From the NCBI GenBank assembly GCA_031382085.1, contig JANMYM010000015.1:98398-162397 (forward strand): a stretch of 64,000 nt of DNA. Direction: 5' to 3'. The stretch is from UBA964 sp031382085. Lineage in GTDB: Bacteria; Pseudomonadota; Gammaproteobacteria; Steroidobacterales; Steroidobacteraceae. The notes beneath the pieces are model-generated. The model was not told where the DNA came from. It did not search any database and was given only the letters and a program-made list of their open reading frames with translations. The translations under genes and the position numbers were made by a program. Of this stretch, positions 37,329 to 46,338 are shown in pieces; the first letter of the stretch is position 1; every line of letters begins with the position of its first letter.

Positions 37329-38012
37329 ATGAACACTTTTGGACTGTGGCAGTACTTTCACATCCTGCTCTTTGTCTACTGGCTGGGCGCCGACCTCGGG
37401 GTTTTTCTAGCCTCACGCTACGTTGCTCGCGCGGACCTGCCGACGCCCGAACGCCTACGGTTTCTGGAAATGCTGCTCAAGTTGGACATGGGTCCGCGTA
37501 CCGCATTGATTCTGATGGTGCCGGTGGGCTTTACGCTCGCGACCCAACTCGGCCTGACACCATTCGCAGCGGATCTGCTGCCAGCCATCTGGGGGTTCGC
37601 CGTGCTGTGGCTGATTCTTGCCTGGCGTTTGTACCTGATGGGGCGTGATCCAAGCGCGCAGTCGCTGGCGAAACTCGATCACTGGATCCGTGTCACGGTG
37701 GCCGCGCTGTTCCTCAGCCTCGGGGCCCTGTCGCTGGTCGAGGGCACGCCCGTGATCGCGCGCTGGCTCGCCTTGAAGATGATTTTCTTTGCCATGGTCG
37801 TGGTCATCGGCCTGTTACTGCGCCGCATCATTCGCGACTGGGCGCAGGGATTTGGGGTGCTGAATGCCCCGCACGCGACTGCCGAGGCCATTGCAGGCGC
37901 TAACACGACCATATTCAGCGCCTATCGCCGCGCGACGCGGCTGGCGCACACGCTCTGGCTGCTGGTCGCATTGATCGCGTTGTTAGGCGTGATCAAACCG
38001 GTATGGAACTGA
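37329..38012 (+). CDS. Integral membrane protein of unknown function
   Basis: 227-aa membrane protein with about six or seven hydrophobic segments (for example YFHILLFVYWLGADLGVFLA near the start, then segments near residues 60-80, 90-105, 125-145 and 150-170). The first helix with HILLFVYWLGADLG resembles CopD/DUF2269-like proteins that carry a conserved His in helix 1. No function can be assigned. ATG at 37329; the divergent AllA-like gene starts only 17 bp away. It overlaps the next gene by ten bases. Confidence 0.65.
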   Translation: MNTFGLWQYFHILLFVYWLGADLGVFLASRYVARADLPTPERLRFLEMLLKLDMGPRTALILMVPVGFTLATQLGLTPFAADLLPAIWGFAVLWLILAWRLYLMGRDPSAQSLAKLDHWIRVTVAALFLSLGALSLVEGTPVIARWLALKMIFFAMVVVIGLLLRRIIRDWAQGFGVLNAPHATAEAIAGANTTIFSAYRRATRLAHTLWLLVALIALLGVIKPVWN

Positions 38013-40018
38013 ACCCGCCCAAACTGGCCTCGCCCCGCGAGCACTACCCGCGCTTGCTGAGCCCGCTGCGGCTCGGACCGATCGAAGTCCCCTACCGCGC
38101 CTTCATGTCGGCGCACGGCATGGGCCTGGGTGGCAGCGGACCGGGCATCAGCGAGCGCTACCACGAATATCTGTTAGCTCGTGCGCGCGGCGGAGTGGCG
38201 CTGCTCGGCATCGAGTCCGCACCGGTGCATCACACGACCTACAGCCGCAGCCTGGTGATCCGGCTCGACCAGGATGGCTCGGTGCCGAGCCTTGCCAGGC
38301 TGGCAGATGCTGCACATGAGGCCGGCGCGAAAGTCGCCATCACGCTCTGGCACGGTGGGCACAAGGATGGCGCGCTGCGCGGCGCCTATCCCGTGGCGCC
38401 GTCGGCGGTGCCGGGCATGGACGGCACCGTTCCGCATGTGCTCAGCAGCGCCGAGATCGAGGAGATCGTGCGGGCTTATGGCGCAGCCGCCGCGCGCTGC
38501 CGCACCGCGGGGCTCGACCTGCTCGAGGTGCAGACCGCGACTGACTATTTGTTAGGGTCCTTTCTGTCACCAGCGCTCAATCATCGCACCGATGCCTATG
38601 GGGGCGGTCGCGAGCGGCGCCTGCGCGTTGTGCGCGAGGTACTGGAGGCCGTTCGCAAGGCGGCGGGTGACAAGCTCGCCGTTGGCGTGCGTTGCTCGGC
38701 CCGTCATGACATACCGGGCGCCAGCGAGGATTACACGCTGGACGAGTCGCTCGCCGCCATGAGTCAGCTGGATCGGGACGGATTGGTCGATTTTGTGAGC
38801 GTGATGTCAGGTTCTGGCTGGGCTGAAGGGGTGTCGATCCCGGCCTTGCACCACCCGCGTGCCCTGCTAACAGAGGAAGGGCGCGCGTTCAAAAGGGTGC
38901 TTCGGGTCCCGGTCACGATCGCCGGCCGCATTCGCACCGCGGCCGAAGCCGAAGAAATGATCGCCGGCGGCGCGGCCGACGCGGTTGCCATGGCACGCAG
39001 CTGGATCGCCGATCCGGACTGGGGTCGCAAGCTGCTGGCCGGCCAGGAGCAGAGAATCCGCCCCTGCATGTCGTGTAATCAGGGCTGCGTCGGTATGGTG
39101 TTCCGCGGCGTGCCTGGGACCTGCGTGCTCAATCCGCGCGCCGGCCGCGAATATGAAGTACCTGACCCGGAGTGCGGGTCGCAGTCCCCGCGGCTATCGG
39201 CCAAGGGCCAGCCGCTTCGTGTGCTCGTGATCGGCGGCGGGCCGGCGGGTCTTGAATCTGCACGGCTCGCCGCCCTGCACGGATTTGCCGTGGAACTACA
39301 TGAAGCGGGCGGCGAGCTCGGCGGCCAATGGCGGCTCGCGGGTCTGACGCCCGGGCGCCATGAATTGCTGCTGTCGTTAGCATGGTGGCGCAGCGAGCTG
39401 CAACGCCTCGGCGTGCAGGTGCATTTGAATTCGCGTGTCGATGTGGACCGGCCACCGGCTGCGGACCAGGTCGTCCACGCGGTCGGCGCACTGCCCTCGC
39501 AAACGGCGGTGTTGCGACTGCGACCGCACTTGCGTGCCGGCATTCCGGGGGCGACGGATCTGGCGCACAGCCGCGACTACCTGAGCGGTCGTGTTAGTGT
39601 CAGAGGTCGCGTGGCGCTGATTGACGAGGAGCATGGCTGGCCCAGCCTGTCCGCGATTGCACAGTTAATTGACGATCCCGCGGTCACCGAACTCACGGTC
39701 GTGAGCACCGAAAGCCAATTTGGTGCGGCCGCCGTCGGTCCCACTTTCGAATCCGGTGCCCTCGCGGCAATCCAGGCTCGCGCCGGCAACCGATTAATAA
39801 TTCACACGAGTAAAACAGTACAAGCTGTTGATAATAATAATATTTTATTGACTCACGGAGCGCCATTGCCGGGCTTTGACGTGGTATTGCTCGCAACCGG
39901 CACCGCTGCGCTGCGAATTCCCGATCGCGCTCTCGCGGCTGGAGATTGCCTGGCACCGCGCGGGATCTGGTCCGCCACACGCGATGCCGAACGCGTGGTC
40001 GCTCGCCTGACCAGCTAA
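38003..40018 (+). CDS. OYE/TMADH-family flavoprotein oxidoreductase, second copy
   Basis: 671-aa enzyme of the same architecture as the gene at 23941-25926. FMN barrel (YPRLLSPLRLGPIEVPYRAF), active-site region LWHGGHKDG, then the 4Fe-4S set CMSCNQGCVGMVFRGVPGTC (spacing C-x2-C-x3-C-x11-C, the dienoyl-CoA reductase spacing) and an FAD/NAD Rossmann domain from VLVIGGGPAGLESARLAALHG. Such enzymes include dimethylglycine or N-methylproline demethylases, which would fit the sox locus at 54981-61621, but this is inference. A 65-bp AT-rich patch lies inside at 39790-39855. The stop overlaps the end of the convergent gene. Confidence 0.85.
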   Translation: MELNPPKLASPREHYPRLLSPLRLGPIEVPYRAFMSAHGMGLGGSGPGISERYHEYLLARARGGVALLGIESAPVHHTTYSRSLVIRLDQDGSVPSLARLADAAHEAGAKVAITLWHGGHKDGALRGAYPVAPSAVPGMDGTVPHVLSSAEIEEIVRAYGAAAARCRTAGLDLLEVQTATDYLLGSFLSPALNHRTDAYGGGRERRLRVVREVLEAVRKAAGDKLAVGVRCSARHDIPGASEDYTLDESLAAMSQLDRDGLVDFVSVMSGSGWAEGVSIPALHHPRALLTEEGRAFKRVLRVPVTIAGRIRTAAEAEEMIAGGAADAVAMARSWIADPDWGRKLLAGQEQRIRPCMSCNQGCVGMVFRGVPGTCVLNPRAGREYEVPDPECGSQSPRLSAKGQPLRVLVIGGGPAGLESARLAALHGFAVELHEAGGELGGQWRLAGLTPGRHELLLSLAWWRSELQRLGVQVHLNSRVDVDRPPAADQVVHAVGALPSQTAVLRLRPHLRAGIPGATDLAHSRDYLSGRVSVRGRVALIDEEHGWPSLSAIAQLIDDPAVTELTVVSTESQFGAAAVGPTFESGALAAIQARAGNRLIIHTSKTVQAVDNNNILLTHGAPLPGFDVVLLATGTAALRIPDRALAAGDCLAPRGIWSATRDAERVVARLTS

Positions 40019-41259
40019 GCTGTTAGCAGGGCTTTCAGTGGTTGGGTTTCGTCGGCCAGGCGCTCCGGACTCGCCTTGATACGCCCGGCCACGAGTTTCT
40101 TGGCGGTCAGGAATTCACCGGGACGCGAAATCGCATCTGCTGCAATCACCTGGCCGTCGCGCAGGTACAGGGCCATGAAGGATCGCGCCTGCGGATCGCC
40201 GCGCAGAACCAGCTGCTCGTAACCCTGGGACAATCCCACCATCTGCAATTTGAGGTCGTATTGATCCGACCAGAACCATGGCACGGCCTCGTAGGCACGT
40301 GGTTTGCCGGCGATGACGGCGGCGGCCACATGGGCCTGTTCGATGGCATTGGGCACAGACTCGATGCGCGAGCGCGTGCCGGACCAGACATTCGGATGGG
40401 TTGCGCAATCACCGATGGCAAAGACCCCGGGATGCCGGGTGCGCATATGCGCATCGACCACAATTCCATTGTCAGTTTCCAGGCCTGCCTGCGCTGCGAC
40501 CTCGATGTTAGGTACCAGCCCAACCCCGATAATGTACAGCTCGGCCTCGATCCTGCCCGCCGAGGTCAATAGTGCGGTGACACAATCGCCTTCGACATCG
40601 ACGCCCTGGACTGCCACGCCGGTGCGCAAATCGACGCCGGCGCCGCGGTGCACGCGTTCATAAAACGCCGAGACCTCGGGCGCGGTCACGCGCGCCAATA
40701 CCCGTGGCAGGCCCTCGAGCACCGTCGGTTTGAGCCCGGACTTGATCGCGGATGATGCGACCTCGAGACCGATGTAGCCGCCACCGACGATCGCAACACG
40801 TGCACCGGCGAGCCACTGAGACTTGAGCTTCTGCAGATCGCCGATATTGCGCAGCGTATGCCAGTTGCCAGCGCCCGCAGCCTGGGCGGCGCCAGCGACC
40901 GTGAGTTGCCGCGCATGGCCGCCGGTCGCGAATACCAGTGACTCGAAACCTAACAACAGGCCATCGTCGAGTCGCACCTGCCGCGCGACCAGATCCGCTG
41001 CCTCCACACGGCGGCCCATATGCAGCGTAACGCCATTACGTTCATAGAAATCGGCTTTGCGCAGCAGCAGGCTGTCGGGCGCCAGCTCGCCCACCAGGCT
41101 CGCCTTGGACAGCGGCGGCCGTTGATACGGCAGCCAGGGCTCGTCGCCGACCACGGCAATCAGCCCCTGGTAGCCCTGGTGGCGCAAGTCCGCCACCAAC
41201 TCGGCCGCCGCCTGCCCGGCACCTACGACGCAAACCCCGGTGGAATCTCCGCCGGTCAT
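40015..41259 (-). CDS. Ferredoxin/rubredoxin-type NAD(P)H reductase (FAD-dependent)
   Basis: 414-aa flavoprotein of the putidaredoxin/rhodocoxin reductase type. FAD motif VVGAGQAAAELVADLRHQGY, PYQRPPLSKASLVGE, ATGGHARQL, NAD motif VAIVGGGYIGLEVASSA and the C-terminal FAIGDCATH are in order. Such enzymes pass electrons to a ferredoxin for P450s or Rieske oxygenases, but no such partner lies nearby. I choose ATG at 41259 (MTGGDSTGVC), since a TATAAT -10 box lies at 41294-41299 inside the longer frame that starts at 41316. Confidence 0.85.
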   Translation of the reverse strand: MTGGDSTGVCVVGAGQAAAELVADLRHQGYQGLIAVVGDEPWLPYQRPPLSKASLVGELAPDSLLLRKADFYERNGVTLHMGRRVEAADLVARQVRLDDGLLLGFESLVFATGGHARQLTVAGAAQAAGAGNWHTLRNIGDLQKLKSQWLAGARVAIVGGGYIGLEVASSAIKSGLKPTVLEGLPRVLARVTAPEVSAFYERVHRGAGVDLRTGVAVQGVDVEGDCVTALLTSAGRIEAELYIIGVGLVPNIEVAAQAGLETDNGIVVDAHMRTRHPGVFAIGDCATHPNVWSGTRSRIESVPNAIEQAHVAAAVIAGKPRAYEAVPWFWSDQYDLKLQMVGLSQGYEQLVLRGDPQARSFMALYLRDGQVIAADAISRPGEFLTAKKLVAGRIKASPERLADETQPLKALLTA

Positions 41260-41315
41260 AGACGCGTCGCGCTGCCGTGTCTCATGGCCATCGATTATAT
41301 TGTTAGACTTCGCCA
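41259..41315. promoter_or_regulatory. Overlapping divergent promoter elements
   Basis: The minus strand has a perfect TATAAT at 41294-41299, about 35 bp from the reductase ATG at 41259. The plus strand has TATATT at 41296-41301, about 14 bp from the HIT gene ATG at 41315. The two -10 boxes occupy nearly the same bases, so the two transcription starts would compete. A GTTAG motif follows at 41302-41306. The -35 boxes are not clear. Confidence 0.45.
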
Positions 41316-41749
41316 TGGCCTACGATCCCAACAACGTTTTCGCAAAAATACTTCGTGGCGAGCTGCCGTGCGTGAAGCTGGCGGAAAATGCGCATACGCT
41401 GGCCTTCATGGATGTGATGCCACAGGCCATGGGCCATGCGCTCATTGTCTGCCGGGAGCCCGCTGAAACCATACTCGATGTGTCGCCGGAGGGTGCGGTC
41501 GAATGCATTCGGATGACCCAGCGCATCGCCAGGGCGGTCAGCATCGGGCTGCAGGTGCCGAGCCTGCGCATCATGCAGTTCACGGGACGCAGCGCCGGTC
41601 AGACTGTGCCGCATCTGCATTTTCATGTCATCCCGATCCGGACCGGAGAATCGCTGCGACATCATGCCGCAGAGATGACACCGGCGGCGGACCTCGAGCC
41701 CATCGCGGCCCGGATACGTGCGGCACTCGCGCAGGCCGACGGCACCTAA
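41315..41749 (+). CDS. HIT-family nucleotide-binding protein
   Basis: 144-aa histidine-triad protein that probably hydrolyses a nucleotide phosphoramidate or similar. The N-terminus NVFAKILRGELPCVKLAENAHTLAFMD and the triad VPHLHFHVIP (near residues 98-107) are canonical. Start ATG at 41315 follows a TATATT box by 14 bp, so a very short leader is likely. The stop codon TAA is part of a CTAAC motif. Confidence 0.92.
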   Translation: MAYDPNNVFAKILRGELPCVKLAENAHTLAFMDVMPQAMGHALIVCREPAETILDVSPEGAVECIRMTQRIARAVSIGLQVPSLRIMQFTGRSAGQTVPHLHFHVIPIRTGESLRHHAAEMTPAADLEPIAARIRAALAQADGT

Positions 41750-41753
41750 CAAA

Positions 41754-42242
41754 TTACAGCTCTGAATACCCCATCAGACTCACAGGGATATCGTCTGGAT
41801 CGAAAAATATCGCCTCGCTGTAGCGCCCGGGCGGCGTTGCATCGCCGGGTGTCGTTTTCACGTACTCGGTTGGTTCGGTCAGAAATTTGACATCGAGCGC
41901 GCGCAGCTTCGCGACAATTTCCGGCATGCGATCCGTGGTCATGACCACGGTGGCCTGGCCGAAGCGCGGAAATCCGTCGGGCCTCGGCAGCGCGGGCACC
42001 GGACGTGGCTTGGCATCGCGAATTTCATAAAGCCCCACCCAGCCGTGGGTTGAGCCCGGATAGCCCAGGTGCACGATGCGCAACGTCGCCTCCTCGAGTC
42101 CGACCATGCGGCCAATGGCGGCGCCGGCAACCTGCTTGTCCTCCAGAATGCTCAGACCTAACGCATCGCGATAGACGCGCAATGACTTCTCGGCATCGCG
42201 CACCCACAGAGTCACGCGTTTGACCGGCCCCGCCGCGCTCAT
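41754..42242 (-). CDS. VOC (glyoxalase-like) family protein
   Basis: 162-aa single VOC protein with two beta-alpha-beta motifs: KRVTLWVRDAEKSLRVYRDALGL near the N-terminus and FGQATVVMTTDRMPEIVAKLRAL in the middle. C-terminal AIFFDPDDIPVSLMGYSEL includes the acid residue often used to bind metal. I start it at ATG 42242, which overlaps the stop of the FAD oxidase gene (ATGA). A much longer in-frame opening overlaps that oxidase and is rejected. Confidence 0.82.
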   Translation of the reverse strand: MSAAGPVKRVTLWVRDAEKSLRVYRDALGLSILEDKQVAGAAIGRMVGLEEATLRIVHLGYPGSTHGWVGLYEIRDAKPRPVPALPRPDGFPRFGQATVVMTTDRMPEIVAKLRALDVKFLTEPTEYVKTTPGDATPPGRYSEAIFFDPDDIPVSLMGYSEL

Positions 42243-43810
42243 GGCGCCAGTCCCAGGCTGCCGGGATTCATGCGGCCCTGTGGATCCAGCATTCTCTTCA
42301 GGCAACCTAACAAGTGCGCGGCGGACGGATCCAGGCCCTCCTGGTAGGGGTAGAACTTTCCGAGCTGGAAGCTGACTGCGCCATGCTGCATGAAGCAGTT
42401 GGCAAGATCGCTGCGCAGGCGGTGCACGGCGGCAAAGGCGGTCGGATTCGCCGGGTGGCTTGGCAATTTGGCGAGGTAGTCCGCCGCCAGGACCCGCTCG
42501 TGAAAACTGTTGCGTGCATCCGGCCAGTACATTACCGGCTCCAGCAAGGTCCCGGCGCCGCCGACGGTGGCGCAAAGATAGCCGTGATCGATATCGAACT
42601 TCTCGCAGTCGGCGCCATGGTCCGCAAACACCTTTTCGCAGGCTTCGAACATCGCGGCGGCCCGCGAAAACGCCACGATGCCATGCACCGGTACCCACCG
42701 CTCGCCGTTAGGACCCAGCATGCTGTTGACCTCGGCGAAAGGATTCGCGCGCATGACCTTGGGCACGGTGTTTTCTACCTCACGACCCTTGACGGTCATG
42801 ATCTGCCGAACGCGGGTGGCCTTCGCGTCCGCGTCTGCCGCGTCGCGTCCATCCAGCGAAATATGCGTCGAGAACGCGCCCTCCTTCAGGAAATTGCGCC
42901 CCGCGAGTACCACGCTCGCCCCTTCCTTGAGCGCCTTCAGTCCGCCACCGGCGGCCTGCATCACCTTGCCGAGCGACTTGACGTCCTCAGCGAGGCTGGT
43001 GCGCTTCATGCGCTGCGCCTGCAGACCGGGATCAAAGGCAAACTGCTCGGCCACCAGGTCCTGGCGCGCCGCCTCCGCCATCGCCGCGAACCAGTCGGCG
43101 TGGCGATCAAAGGAAAAGGACAGGAACCGCGCTTCCGGATCGGGACGGACCAGGCGCAACGTTGCGGCCGTCTTGATACCCAGTGCACCCGTGTCCGACA
43201 GGAACAGGCCTAACAAGTCCGGTCCGGACTGGCGAAAGAATGGCGCGCCGTTCTTGTTGGCGTGCGCACCCAGATGCAGCACCGTGCCATCGACCAGCAC
43301 GACATCGAGTCCGATGACGCTTTCCGCAGCCGCGCCGTACTGACCGGACCCCAGAAACATACTGCCTTGGGACAGGGCCCCGCCAATGCTGGATTTGAGC
43401 CCTGACAACGGCCCCCAGTAGGGCGTTCGAACGCCCCGCGGTTGCAGCGCGTCGTACAACGCCTTCCAGGTGGCGCCACATTCCACCGTGACATGACAGT
43501 CGTCCGAATTGATGTCGCGGATACGGTCCATGCGCAGCATGTCGACCATGATGGAGTCGGGCTTGGTTGGCAGGTAGCCGTCTGTGTACGACATGCCACC
43601 ACCGCGCGGGACGATCGTCAATCCGGATGGCGCGATGGCTTGCAGCGCCCTGCTCAATTCATCCGTAGTGGCCGGACGGATCAGCGCCAGGGGCCGCAGA
43701 CCACTCCGGTAAACGTCGGTGGAGAAAAAGTCGAGTTCCGCGGGTTCGGTGACAACGTACCCGGTCCCCAGCACACGTGTTAGATCGGCAATTACTGCGG
43801 CATGGTTCAT
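42239..43810 (-). CDS. FAD-linked oxidase (PCMH/vanillyl-alcohol oxidase superfamily)
   Basis: 523-aa flavoprotein. The FAD-binding PCMH domain covers about residues 25-215 (ALIRPATTDELSRALQAIAP, IVPRGGGMSYTDGYLP, SSIGGALSQGSMFLGSGQYG) and a cap domain follows. The substrate class (phenolic alcohol, 2-hydroxy acid or similar) cannot be fixed. It is four bases upstream-overlapping with the VOC gene, so the two are likely one unit. Confidence 0.85.
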   Translation of the reverse strand: MNHAAVIADLTRVLGTGYVVTEPAELDFFSTDVYRSGLRPLALIRPATTDELSRALQAIAPSGLTIVPRGGGMSYTDGYLPTKPDSIMVDMLRMDRIRDINSDDCHVTVECGATWKALYDALQPRGVRTPYWGPLSGLKSSIGGALSQGSMFLGSGQYGAAAESVIGLDVVLVDGTVLHLGAHANKNGAPFFRQSGPDLLGLFLSDTGALGIKTAATLRLVRPDPEARFLSFSFDRHADWFAAMAEAARQDLVAEQFAFDPGLQAQRMKRTSLAEDVKSLGKVMQAAGGGLKALKEGASVVLAGRNFLKEGAFSTHISLDGRDAADADAKATRVRQIMTVKGREVENTVPKVMRANPFAEVNSMLGPNGERWVPVHGIVAFSRAAAMFEACEKVFADHGADCEKFDIDHGYLCATVGGAGTLLEPVMYWPDARNSFHERVLAADYLAKLPSHPANPTAFAAVHRLRSDLANCFMQHGAVSFQLGKFYPYQEGLDPSAAHLLGCLKRMLDPQGRMNPGSLGLAP

Positions 43811-43994
43811 GATCAGAGTCCCTGGATGGGTGTCACGGCGAGCTGCCGCGGATGCAGGCGGTGGACCCAGTTTGTCGATTGCGTGTCCATTTGCATGACT
43901 ATGCGAATACGCGGGCCGACTCGCAAGCGCGGCGCGCTGCTAAGCTCCACAAATGGCCATTGTGGAACGAGCGCGCAGCGATTTCAGCGAGCGC

Positions 43995-45362
43995 ATGGAG
44001 GTTGCAATCGTCGGCGGAGGCGCCTGCGGATTGACCGCCGCGACTGCCGCCGCAGAGGCTGGCGCGGAGGTGCTGGTCCTTGAGCAGGACCAGCGGCTGG
44101 CCGGCAGTACGGCCATGTCCCTGGGTGCCGCCTGTGCGGCCGCGAGCAAGGAACATCAGCAGCACGGCATCCCGGACAGCCCGCAGCAGTTCTACAACGA
44201 CGTGATGGCGAAAACCCAGGGTCGCGCCGACCCGGAGCTAACAAAGCTGATCGCCCATGAATCAGGACCAACGGTCGACTGGCTGACCGAGCGACACGAT
44301 GTCGAGCTGCGCCTCGACTTCAAGTGGACCAGTCTCGGGCACAGTCACCCACGCCTGCACATGACACCGGGCCGCAATGGCGCTGAGCTGGTCGCATTGC
44401 TGGAGCGCGCCGCACAACGTGCCGGTGCGTCCATCATGACCGCGGCGCGGGTGGTCGATCTGTGCGTCGATCGCCAGGGAGCCATTTCCGGCGTTGGTCT
44501 GCAGCGACCGGACGGGTCGCGCGAGTGGCTGGGCGTCGACGCGCTGGTGTTAGCCAGTTGCGGTTTTGGCGGCAATCCGCAACTCATAGGCGAACACATT
44601 CCCGAGATGGTCAACGGCCGCTACTTCGGCCACGAAGGCAATCATGGCGATGCGATCATCTGGGGCAAGGCACTGGACGCTGCGCTCGCGGACCTGACGG
44701 CGTATCAGGGCCTGGGCACGCTCGCCGATCCGCAGGCAATGGTGGTCCCGCACCCGTTGATTCTCGAGGGCGGCTGGATGGTCAATCAGCGGGGCGAGCG
44801 CTTCACTCATGAAAACGAAAACATCTCCGGGCTGTGCGTGCCGGTGAACCGACAGCCCGAGAGCCGCGCCTGGGTGGTATTCGATGAAGCTCGTCACCAG
44901 ACCTGCCTCGGACATTCGGTCGAGCAGCGCGAGCTTGCAGCCGTCGGCGCGATCCGGCGCGGCGCGACGCTCGCCGAGCTTGCGGAAAAATGCAGTCTGC
45001 CGCCGGGCGCGCTTGAGCGTGAAGCGGCCGCCATCGACAGCTGCCGCAACCAGGGGCGAGCGGATCGATTTGGCCGCAGCTTCGATGGTCTCAAGCCCTT
45101 GGCGCCGGAGTTCTGCGCGCTGCGTGTCACGGGCGCGTTGTTCCACACCCAGGGTGGCCTGATGGTCGACGCACACGCCCGCGTGCAACGGCGGGCGGGT
45201 GGCGCGTTCGCCAATCTGTTCGCGGGTGGCGGCGCCGCACGTGGCGTGTCGGGCCCGAGCGTCACCGGCTACCTGCCAGGCGCCGGCATCTGCATGGCAA
45301 TAACACTGGGCCGGATCGCAGGACAGTCCGCAGCGAGGATCGCAAATGCACAATCGACGTGA
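43995..45362 (+). CDS. FAD-binding dehydrogenase (fumarate reductase/3-ketosteroid dehydrogenase-like)
   Basis: 455-aa flavoprotein with the FAD motif VAIVGGGACGLTAATAAAEAG at the N-terminus, AGSTAMSLGAACAAA, and the C-terminal LFAGGGAARGVSGPSVTGYLPG typical of FAD_binding_2 enzymes that reduce or dehydrogenate C-C bonds next to carbonyls. I prefer the ATG at 43995, which puts the Rossmann strand at residue 2. An ATG at 43953 would add 14 residues. It overlaps the alpha/beta hydrolase gene by 17 bp. Confidence 0.8.
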   Translation: MEVAIVGGGACGLTAATAAAEAGAEVLVLEQDQRLAGSTAMSLGAACAAASKEHQQHGIPDSPQQFYNDVMAKTQGRADPELTKLIAHESGPTVDWLTERHDVELRLDFKWTSLGHSHPRLHMTPGRNGAELVALLERAAQRAGASIMTAARVVDLCVDRQGAISGVGLQRPDGSREWLGVDALVLASCGFGGNPQLIGEHIPEMVNGRYFGHEGNHGDAIIWGKALDAALADLTAYQGLGTLADPQAMVVPHPLILEGGWMVNQRGERFTHENENISGLCVPVNRQPESRAWVVFDEARHQTCLGHSVEQRELAAVGAIRRGATLAELAEKCSLPPGALEREAAAIDSCRNQGRADRFGRSFDGLKPLAPEFCALRVTGALFHTQGGLMVDAHARVQRRAGGAFANLFAGGGAARGVSGPSVTGYLPGAGICMAITLGRIAGQSAARIANAQST

Positions 45363-46269
45363 ATTTTTGTTAGCTGCGGCAGCTGCCGCAGCGGCGAGCG
45401 GACTGGCGAACGATGCAGTCCCGGCCGCTGTGATGGTGCGCGACATCGATCTCGCTACCCCGGACCCGGCGCGCGCGCTCCCGGTGCGGGTGCTTATGCC
45501 GTCGACCGGTCGACATTTGCCGCTGGTGGTGTTCTCGCACGGTGCGTATTCCTCCGGCCGTCTCTATGACCCGATTCTGCGACACTGGGCCGCGGCCGGA
45601 TTCGCAGTCCTCGCGCCGACGCATCGGGATTCGGTGTCGCTGGGCGTCAAGCGTGGCAGCAACGATCCGCGCTATTTCAGCTGGCGACTGGAGGACATGG
45701 AGTTTCTGGTTACATCGCTGGATGCAATCCGGCGCCAGGCACCTGAGTTCAGCAGCCGAGTCGACCCCGCTCGGCTCGCGGCCACCGGACATTCGTTTGG
45801 CGGACTGGTGGCGCAGACGCTTGCGGGTGCGACCTATTTCGACCCTGCGTCAGGAACAACCATTCATCGCACGGTGAAAAGTGTGCGCGCGGCGATCGTC
45901 TTCAGTGGCGCCGGCCGTTTTGCGCCGCTGTTGCGCAGCGAGGATTTTGCGGCCCTCAAATTGCCGCTGCTGGTGACAGTCGGCACTGAAGATCTGCAAC
46001 AGGCGCCCGGCCTGAGCGGTTACCAGTGGCGGCGCGAACCCTTTGACCTCGCAGCCAGCAAACCGAAGTACCTGCTGACACTGCAAGGCGCAGACCATTA
46101 CCTCGGCGGGCTGGTGGGTCGCAACGATCTGCCGCAGGCTGCGCAGGGGCCCGCATGGCTAACAGCCTTCAATCAAACCTGTGGGTTCTTTCTACGGCGC
46201 TACGTCGCGGGCAAACGAGTGGCGATGCCTGGCATTGCGGATGGAACCGGTCATTTGGAACGCGCCTGA
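45346..46269 (+). CDS. Exported alpha/beta hydrolase with Tat-type signal
   Basis: 307-aa predicted exported hydrolase. The N-terminus HNRREFLLAAAAAAAASG resembles a Tat signal (Arg-Arg pair then Ala-rich core). The core has PLVVFSHGAYSSGRLYD (oxyanion region) and the nucleophile elbow ATGHSFGGLVAQTL (Ser near residue 150). It resembles the chlorophyllase/dienelactone-hydrolase-like group. It overlaps the FAD dehydrogenase gene by 17 bp and is followed by a terminator-like hairpin. Confidence 0.82.
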   Translation: MHNRREFLLAAAAAAAASGLANDAVPAAVMVRDIDLATPDPARALPVRVLMPSTGRHLPLVVFSHGAYSSGRLYDPILRHWAAAGFAVLAPTHRDSVSLGVKRGSNDPRYFSWRLEDMEFLVTSLDAIRRQAPEFSSRVDPARLAATGHSFGGLVAQTLAGATYFDPASGTTIHRTVKSVRAAIVFSGAGRFAPLLRSEDFAALKLPLLVTVGTEDLQQAPGLSGYQWRREPFDLAASKPKYLLTLQGADHYLGGLVGRNDLPQAAQGPAWLTAFNQTCGFFLRRYVAGKRVAMPGIADGTGHLERA

Positions 46270-46314
46270 TCGGGCAGGTGCGCAATGCAGTCGACGCGTC
46301 GAGCCGTCCAGGGT

Positions 46315-46338
46315 GCGGGCTTAGGAAGCCCGCGCTTT
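46315..46338 (+). terminator. Rho-independent-type hairpin overlapping the fusA stop
   Basis: GCGGGCTT (46315-46322), a three-base loop, and AAGCCCGC (46326-46333) make a perfect eight-pair stem, followed by GCTTTT on the plus strand. It would end transcription of the alpha/beta hydrolase unit. The right arm lies inside the last codons of the convergent EF-G gene, whose stop TAA is part of the stem. Confidence 0.6.

Noticed and set aside
42243..42698. Long N-terminal extension of the VOC gene at 41754-42242
   Set aside because: It would overlap the FAD oxidase by more than 450 bp and is Arg/Gly-rich without a domain; the ATGA junction at 42239-42242 gives the normal size.
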